A model generated the notes under the pieces. That model saw only the letters and a list, made by a program, of their open reading frames with translations. It had not been told where the DNA came from and did no database searches. 56,781 nucleotides of DNA from Syntrophaceae bacterium (GTDB lineage: Bacteria > Desulfobacterota > SM23-61), in NCBI GenBank assembly GCA_013388675.1, contig JACAEW010000121.1, positions 1 through 56,781 of the forward strand, in the 5' to 3' direction. The position numbers and the translations under genes are program-made. The number at the start of each line of letters is the position of its first letter. Within the stretch, counting starts at the first letter, position 1. Positions 52,025-56,781 of the stretch are shown piece after piece.

Positions 52025-53359
52025 CTACCCTTTATACGCCGGGATGATCCCTTTCTCCATCAAAACCGTCGTCTCCATACGGGCCTTGCGGATCTTTTCT
52101 TCGGCGATCGCCATGAGTTTATCCTTAGGCAGTTTGATCCGGGCCACCTTCTGTTCAATGGCTTTGAGACCCACTTTAACCGCCTGGCGGGGGAAGACTT
52201 CCCATTCGTCCATGGTCGGCAGGATTTTATCCTTGGTCATGCCCTTGTCCTCGGCGCACTTGGCCAGCTCCACCGCCGATTCGATGCACATCTCGTCGGT
52301 GATGGTGGTAGCCATGACGTCCAGAGTTCCCCGGAAGATGGCCGGGAAGCACAGGGAGTTGTTCACCTGGTTGGGGAAGTCGGACCGGCCCGTGGCGATG
52401 ACCTTGGCCCCCGCCTCTTCGGCTTCCCATGGATAGATCTCGGGAATCGGGTTGGCGCAGGCGAAGACGATGGCGTCCTTGGCCATCTTCTTGACCCACT
52501 CCTTCTTGATCACGTCCGGGCCTGGCTTGGCCAGACCCACGACGGCATCGGCCTCTTCCATGGCCTCGGCGATTCCGCCCTTCACCTGCCCGGCATTGGT
52601 GATCTGGCAGAATCGCAGTTTCTCCTTGTAGTCCGGAGTGATATCCGTTCTTCCCTTGTGCAGCGTTCCCTTGGAATCCACCATGATGACCTTGCCGGGG
52701 TCCACCCCGTAGGCAAAAAGAACGCGCGCGGTGGCGATGTTGGCCGCCCCGGAGCCGACCAGGACAGTCCGCGCTTTTTTGAAGTCCTTTTTCACGATCT
52801 TGAAGGCGTTGATCAGCCCGGCCAGGGTCACGGCCGCGGTGCCCTGCTGGTCGTCGTGCCAAACGGGAATCTTCGATTCCTTGCGCAGCGTATCCAGGAT
52901 GTGGAAGCACTTGGGCTGGGACAGGTCCTCCAGGTTGATTCCCCCGAAGCAGGGAGAAATGATCTTTACCGTTTTGATGATCTCCTCCGCGTCCTTGGTG
53001 TCCAGGCAAACGGGCCAGGCATCAACCCCGCCCAGGTATTTGAAAAGGATGGCCTTCCCTTCCATGACCGGGATGGCCGCTTCCGGCCCGATGTCCCCCA
53101 GCCCCAGGACGCGGGTCCCGTCGGAGACGACCGCCACCATGTTGGCCTTATTGGTGTGCTCGAAGACTTTCTCCGGATGGGCCTCGATGTCCCGGCAGGC
53201 CGCCGCCACTCCGGGGGTGTACCAGATGGCAAAATCATCGAAGCTGCGGACGGCGCACTTCAGGGTCGACATGATCTTTCCCTTGTAGAAAGGGTGCATC
53301 TTTAATGCGTCGGCTGAGGGTTTCTTGGATTTTTCCAGCAGTTGTTCCTTGGTCAGCAT
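52025..53359 (-). CDS. Malic enzyme (malate to pyruvate and CO2)
   Basis: A 444-residue short malic enzyme without the C-terminal phosphotransacetylase domain. The YTPGVAAACRDI catalytic region, VVSDGTRVLGLGDIGP, WHDDQQGTAAV metal site, VGSGAANIATARVL Rossmann motif and SDFPNQVNNSLCFP are present. NAD or NADP choice cannot be read. Start at 53359 has AGGAGG upstream, and an upstream in-frame extension lacks family similarity. It would convert the malate made by FumAB to pyruvate. Confidence 0.94.
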   Translation of the reverse strand: MLTKEQLLEKSKKPSADALKMHPFYKGKIMSTLKCAVRSFDDFAIWYTPGVAAACRDIEAHPEKVFEHTNKANMVAVVSDGTRVLGLGDIGPEAAIPVMEGKAILFKYLGGVDAWPVCLDTKDAEEIIKTVKIISPCFGGINLEDLSQPKCFHILDTLRKESKIPVWHDDQQGTAAVTLAGLINAFKIVKKDFKKARTVLVGSGAANIATARVLFAYGVDPGKVIMVDSKGTLHKGRTDITPDYKEKLRFCQITNAGQVKGGIAEAMEEADAVVGLAKPGPDVIKKEWVKKMAKDAIVFACANPIPEIYPWEAEEAGAKVIATGRSDFPNQVNNSLCFPAIFRGTLDVMATTITDEMCIESAVELAKCAEDKGMTKDKILPTMDEWEVFPRQAVKVGLKAIEQKVARIKLPKDKLMAIAEEKIRKARMETTVLMEKGIIPAYKG

Positions 53360-53445
53360 GTTTTCCTCCTTTTTATGCCCACGGCAGGGAAGGCCGCAGG
53401 TTTTAAGTGTTTCCAATATCCGCCGGGGTGTCCCCCGGGGATGCC

Positions 53446-53847
53446 TTAGCGTTCGCTCAGCTCCAACAGCACGCCGTTGGTGGATTTGGGATGAATGAAA
53501 GCGATTTTGGCGCCCCCCGCGCCCCTTCTCGGTTTTTCGTCGATCAGTCGCACCCCCTTTTCTTTCAGTTCTTTCAACGCCTCCTCAATGTTTTCCACCC
53601 GCAGCGCGATATGTTGAATTCCCTCCCCGCGGGTTTCGATGAACTTGGCAATCGCCCCGTCGGGCGCCGTGGATTCCAGGATTTCGATTTCGCTCTCCCC
53701 CACGGGGAGGAAAGCCGTGGTGGCCTTCTGTTCCTCCACCGTCTCCCTTCCTTCGATGGGCAGCCCAAGAATCGCATTCCAGAAGGGCGCCACCTGGTCG
53801 ATGGACTTGGCCGCAATGCCGATATGGTCGATCTTCAAAATCTTCAT
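53446..53847 (-). CDS. mce: Methylmalonyl-CoA epimerase
   Basis: A 133-residue VOC-fold enzyme with metal ligands in [26 protein letters not shown] and the C-terminal GVLLELSER, and the typical [20 protein letters not shown] segment. It interconverts the (R) and (S) forms of methylmalonyl-CoA, needed before or after the mutase whose gene is 186 bases upstream. Confidence 0.95.
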   Translation of the reverse strand: MKILKIDHIGIAAKSIDQVAPFWNAILGLPIEGRETVEEQKATTAFLPVGESEIEILESTAPDGAIAKFIETRGEGIQHIALRVENIEEALKELKEKGVRLIDEKPRRGAGGAKIAFIHPKSTNGVLLELSER

Positions 53848-53888
53848 CCACCTACCTCCAAAAATTTTTTCTATTCAGCATCAGCGAT

Positions 53889-53957
53889 TGTAAGGGCGGC
53901 CCCCATCGCCGCCCTGGATGGGGAAGCCATCACGCCTATGGCGTGACTGCCCCTACA
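53889..53957. repeat. REP-like palindromes (GTAGGGGC family) between mce and the mutase
   Basis: Hairpins GGGCGGC...GCCGCCC and GTCACGCC...GGCGTGAC lie within TGTAAGGGC and GCCCCTACA ends, the same design as 18132. Confidence 0.8.
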
Positions 53958-54033
53958 TCTCCTTGAAATCCTTATCCCTTGGACTCGTATCGTGGGCCTT
54001 TTTTCCCCGGGCCTCGAACCTCGCACCTCGCCC

Positions 54034-55710
54034 CTACACTTTCACCGCCGACTCGTACTCCCCGAAAACGCTCCGCAGGGCGTCGCAGATTTCGCCCAGG
54101 GTGCAATACGTCCGGACGCAGCTCAGGATAGGAACCATGAGGTTCCCGTCTCCCCGGGCCACTTGCTTTAGCTCATCCAGGGAACCCTTTACTTCCTGGG
54201 AGTTTCGCGAGCCTTTGAGCTCGGCGATGCGTTTGATTTGAACTTCCCGCACCTTGGGGTCTACCCTCAGCAGCCCTTTGGGCGGAGGTTCCTGGGTCTG
54301 GAACCGATTCACCCCCACAATCACCCGGTCTCCAGCCTCGATCTCCTTCTGGTACCGGTAGGCCGCCTCCTGGATCTCCTGCTGGATATACCCCTTTTCC
54401 ACGGCCACCACCGATCCGCCCATGAGGTCGATTTTGTCGATGTAGTCCTTCGCCCGTTTCTCGATCTCGTCGGTCAGTTTCTCGATGTAGAAGGAGCCGC
54501 CCAGCGGGTCGATGGTATCCGCCACGCCCGATTCATGGGCGATTAACTGCTGGGTGCGCAGGGCGATCTGGACCGATTGCTCCGTGGGCAACGCCAGGGC
54601 TTCATCCATGGAGTTCGTATGCAGGGACTGGGTTCCCCCCAGCACCGCGGCCAGAGCCTGCCAGGCCACCCGGATGATGTTGTTGTAAGGCTGCTGGGCG
54701 GTGAGGGTGCATCCGGCCGTCTGGGTGTGGAAACGAATCATCCAGGAGCGCGGGTTTTTGGCCTTGAACCGCTCCTTCATGATCTTGGCCCACAGCCGGC
54801 GGGCGGCGCGGTATTTGGCCACTTCCTCCAAAAGGTCCAGGTGGGCGTTGAAGAAGAAAGAGATGCGGGGGCCGAAGTCATCCACGTCCAGTCCGGCCTT
54901 GATGGCCGCTTCCACGTAGGAGATTCCGTTGGCCAGGGTGAAAGCCACTTCCTGCACCGCCGTGCACCCGGCTTCCCGCATGTGGTATCCGCTGATGCTG
55001 ATGGTGTTCCAGTTGGGGACTTCCTTGGTGCAGTACTCGAAGGTGTTGGTGATAATGCGCATGGAAGGCTTGGGGGGAAAAATGTAAGTCCCCCGGGAAG
55101 AATATTCTTTCAGGATGTCGTTTTGGATGGTGCCGTTCAGTTTGGCCGCCGGCACCCTCTGTTTCTCCCCCACGACGATGTACATGGCCAGGAGGATGGC
55201 CGCCGGCGCGTTGATGGTCATGGAAGTGGAGACCTTGTCCAGGGGAATCTGGTCGAAAAGGGTTTCCATGTCTTTGACGGAGTCGATGGATACCCCAACC
55301 TTTCCCACTTCCCCCTGGGCCAGGGGATGGTCCGAATCGTAGCCGATTTGGGTGGGCAGGTCGAAGGCCACGGAAAGGCCGGTTTGGCCGTGCTCCAGCA
55401 GGTAGCGGTAGCGGCGGTTGGTGTCCTCCGCCGTACCGAAGCCGGCGTACTGGCGCATGGTCCAGAACCGCCCCCGGTACATGGTGGGCTGGACGCCCCG
55501 GGTGTAGGGAAACTCGCCCGGAAAATTCAGGTCTTGCTGGTAATCCAGTCCGGCCACGTCCCTGGGGGTAAAGACCCTTTGGACGGGAACCCCCGAGGTG
55601 GTCTGAAAGACCTTTTTCCGCTCCGGGTTTTTGGCCAGGGTCTTTTCGATCTTTTCATTCCATTCCTTGGCCTGCCTTCCGATCTCCTCGGATTTTTTCG
55701 GGTCGAACAT
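54034..55710 (-). CDS. Methylmalonyl-CoA mutase, large (catalytic) subunit
   Basis: A 558-residue catalytic subunit. Family motifs include [59 protein letters not shown] and [20 protein letters not shown]. There is no C-terminal B12-binding domain, so it needs a separate small subunit, which is not in this window. It rearranges (R)-methylmalonyl-CoA to succinyl-CoA. The start at 55710 is preceded by GGGGG; a start 90 bases upstream would be translated from a dispersed repeat, so I reject it. Confidence 0.94.
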   Translation of the reverse strand: MFDPKKSEEIGRQAKEWNEKIEKTLAKNPERKKVFQTTSGVPVQRVFTPRDVAGLDYQQDLNFPGEFPYTRGVQPTMYRGRFWTMRQYAGFGTAEDTNRRYRYLLEHGQTGLSVAFDLPTQIGYDSDHPLAQGEVGKVGVSIDSVKDMETLFDQIPLDKVSTSMTINAPAAILLAMYIVVGEKQRVPAAKLNGTIQNDILKEYSSRGTYIFPPKPSMRIITNTFEYCTKEVPNWNTISISGYHMREAGCTAVQEVAFTLANGISYVEAAIKAGLDVDDFGPRISFFFNAHLDLLEEVAKYRAARRLWAKIMKERFKAKNPRSWMIRFHTQTAGCTLTAQQPYNNIIRVAWQALAAVLGGTQSLHTNSMDEALALPTEQSVQIALRTQQLIAHESGVADTIDPLGGSFYIEKLTDEIEKRAKDYIDKIDLMGGSVVAVEKGYIQQEIQEAAYRYQKEIEAGDRVIVGVNRFQTQEPPPKGLLRVDPKVREVQIKRIAELKGSRNSQEVKGSLDELKQVARGDGNLMVPILSCVRTYCTLGEICDALRSVFGEYESAVKV

Positions 55711-55777
55711 GGGAACCCCCAAGAAACGTGCCTTAAATGCCCAAAATTCGGAGTGCCTAAATTGAAAAAACTTTTTC

Positions 55778-56425
55778 TTATTGGTTACTCCGCATTCCAA
55801 ATTCCGAATTCCGAATTGTTTTTCCTTGAATCCTCCGGATCATTTCCTGAACCTGAGTCTGCACCAAATAATCGATGATTTCCTCCCGGCCGTAGCGAGG
55901 CCTCAAGATCCAACGGCGCAGGACTCCGAACACCCCGCTGTAAACCAGGAAATTGGCTTCCAGGAAGGGGTCAAACGGACCTTTGCCCAGCTCGTCGATG
56001 ATCCTTTTGAAATGCTCGACGATCTCGGATTCCTTCCGCAAAATGACCTTTAGGTAATCCTTCTGCACGTAGCGGGCTTGGGTGTAAGAAAGCATCACCT
56101 GATCTTCCAGTTCCATGGCCACTTCAAGGAATGCCCGGTAGGCGATCTCCAACCGCCGGAGCGGGTCGGCGATCTTGGATGCCCTGGACCTTACTTTTTC
56201 GAAGAAAGTGGTAGCATAACCGTCGAAGAAAAGATAGAGGATGTCGTCCTTGGAATTAACGTAGTCATAGATACTGCCGAGGCTGATTCCCGCTTCTTCG
56301 GCGATCTCCCGGACTGTGGCCTTGTGGTAACCCTTCCTCTTAAAGACCTGGATCGCCCCCTCGAGGATCTGCCGGCGCTTTTCGCTGATTAAGCTTTGGT
56401 CTTTGACTCGCGCTTGAATCTGCAT
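55778..56425 (-). CDS. TetR-family regulator of the methylmalonyl-CoA cluster (FadR-like)
   Basis: A 215-residue TetR protein. The helix-turn-helix is [20 protein letters not shown] (37-56), followed by [10 protein letters not shown] typical of TetR. The C-terminal domain should bind an acyl-CoA or acid. The last 14 or so residues ([14 protein letters not shown]) come from a dispersed repeat and are probably not conserved. It is the first gene of the cluster, 67 bases upstream of the mutase, with a palindrome over its own start site, so it likely represses itself and perhaps the genes behind it. Confidence 0.9.
   Translation of the reverse strand: MQIQARVKDQSLISEKRRQILEGAIQVFKRKGYHKATVREIAEEAGISLGSIYDYVNSKDDILYLFFDGYATTFFEKVRSRASKIADPLRRLEIAYRAFLEVAMELEDQVMLSYTQARYVQKDYLKVILRKESEIVEHFKRIIDELGKGPFDPFLEANFLVYSGVFGVLRRWILRPRYGREEIIDYLVQTQVQEMIRRIQGKTIRNSEFGMRSNQ
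55790..55806. repeat. Dispersed short repeat CCGCATTCCAAATTCCG (second copy)
   Basis: Identical to 23839-23855 over 17 bases. It forms the last few codons of the TetR gene. Confidence 0.7.
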
Positions 56426-56468
56426 GGGTTCATGAAAGGGAAGAAAAAGAAACCTAAAACGAAAGCGA

Positions 56469-56484
56469 ACGAATGTTCATTCAC
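56469..56484. promoter_or_regulatory. FadR-like operator, GAATG-TT-CATTC palindrome
   Basis: A palindrome of 5-bp half-sites (56471-56482) that agrees with the TGAATGANNANTCATTCA-like sites of TetR-type FadR regulators. It lies just downstream of the -10 box of the TetR promoter. Confidence 0.65.
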
Positions 56485-56491
56485 TAAAGAA

Positions 56492-56520
56492 CCTTTATCA
56501 AAGACCGATGCCTATGTCAA
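56492..56520 (-). promoter_or_regulatory. Sigma-70 promoter of the TetR gene and cluster
   Basis: On the minus strand TTGACA (56515-56520), 17 bases, TAAAGG (56492-56497). The transcription start would fall on or next to the palindrome. Confidence 0.65.
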
Positions 56521-56750
56521 GCAAATTTGTACGGCTTTCGAATAAGTTTTCTGCTCCCCAAAACGGTCATTCCTGCAAAACAATCAATATAAAAAATCAA
56601 TTGATTATCCACGTTTACGCCGAAACGCGCCCGAACCGGCGTCGGCCCACCTGGCTTCGTACGAGAGCATCGATTTGGGTAACACTTTAGCCTTTTGAAA
56701 AAAGGGGCCATATCTCTCAACATCTATCTTTTGAGCAAGGCATCTGCAAA

Positions 56751-56781
56751 AATCCCCCCCGTTCCCCCCTTTGAAAAAGGG
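56751..56781. repeat. Palindromic repeat, AAATCCCCCC family, cut by window end
   Basis: AAATCCCCCCC, GTTCCCCCC and TTTGAAAAAGGG form the left arm and loop of the same element as 6936; the right arm lies beyond the window. Confidence 0.75.

Noticed and set aside
55711-55800. N-terminal extension of the methylmalonyl-CoA mutase
   Set aside because: It would be translated from a dispersed CATTCC-type repeat and is not part of the family.

Overview
The window looks like a chromosomal segment of an uncultured deltaproteobacterium (Desulfobacterota in the broad sense, near the Syntrophobacterales/Desulfobacterales grade). This is an inference from three things: ferredoxin-dependent 2-oxoacid oxidoreductases, a methylmalonyl-CoA pathway cluster and many TRAP transporters; a GC-rich coding style; and families of small palindromic repeats that I associate with such genomes. 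I see no rRNA, tRNA, CRISPR array, phage or plasmid genes. The sequence is almost entirely metabolic and transport genes in operons on both strands.

Layout. 1-127: start of a secreted or outer-membrane protein gene leaving the window. 591-10000 (+): an ADP-forming acyl-CoA ligase alpha subunit, a TAXI-type TRAP transporter, an IlvD/Edd dehydratase and a GlcD/GlcF-type FAD/Fe-S hydroxyacid dehydrogenase, a plausible uptake-and-oxidation route for hydroxy acids. 10139-17322 (+): a Dpp/Opp-type ABC importer with an N-acyl-D-amino-acid deacylase inside the operon. 17326-21639 (-): a DUF169 protein, a truncated REP-associated transposase (RAYT) with its REP palindromes, phosphofructokinase, a frameshifted ThDP enzyme and a small coiled-coil protein. 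21788-23800 (+): the biotin transporter BioY and a zinc metallopeptidase. 23866-25611 (-): small genes (Cys-rich protein, TIGR04076, MaoC, RidA). 25869-29875 (-): korC-korB-korA-korD with sucD. 30116-33341 (+): a second korDABC set, diverging from the first, with a frameshift in korB. 33437-36277 (-): a DctPQM TRAP transporter. 36598-39546: three proteins of unclear role, including a clostripain-like lipoprotein. 39756-43003 (+): another DctPQM TRAP system. 43081-45511 (-): an acyl-CoA ligase and a short-chain dehydrogenase. 45730-56425 (-): sucC, sdhBADC, fumBA, malic enzyme, methylmalonyl-CoA epimerase, methylmalonyl-CoA mutase and a TetR regulator.

How they fit together. The last cluster, read from its regulator, converts methylmalonyl-CoA to succinyl-CoA (epimerase, mutase), succinate (SucC with the distant SucD), fumarate (Sdh), malate (two-subunit class I fumarase) and pyruvate (malic enzyme). 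That is the propionyl-CoA-to-pyruvate path. The TetR gene carries a consensus promoter with a FadR-like palindrome at its start site. The two Kor enzymes can supply or consume acyl-CoAs with ferredoxin, and three TRAP systems plus one ABC importer bring in acids and acylated amino acids or peptides.

The most unusual non-genic content is at least five families of short dispersed palindromes, a 250-bp MITE-like element, and terminator hairpins placed between binding-protein and permease genes in two TRAP loci. I did not find a convincing novel defence or mobile system; the strongest leads are these arrangements and the RAYT/REP remnant.
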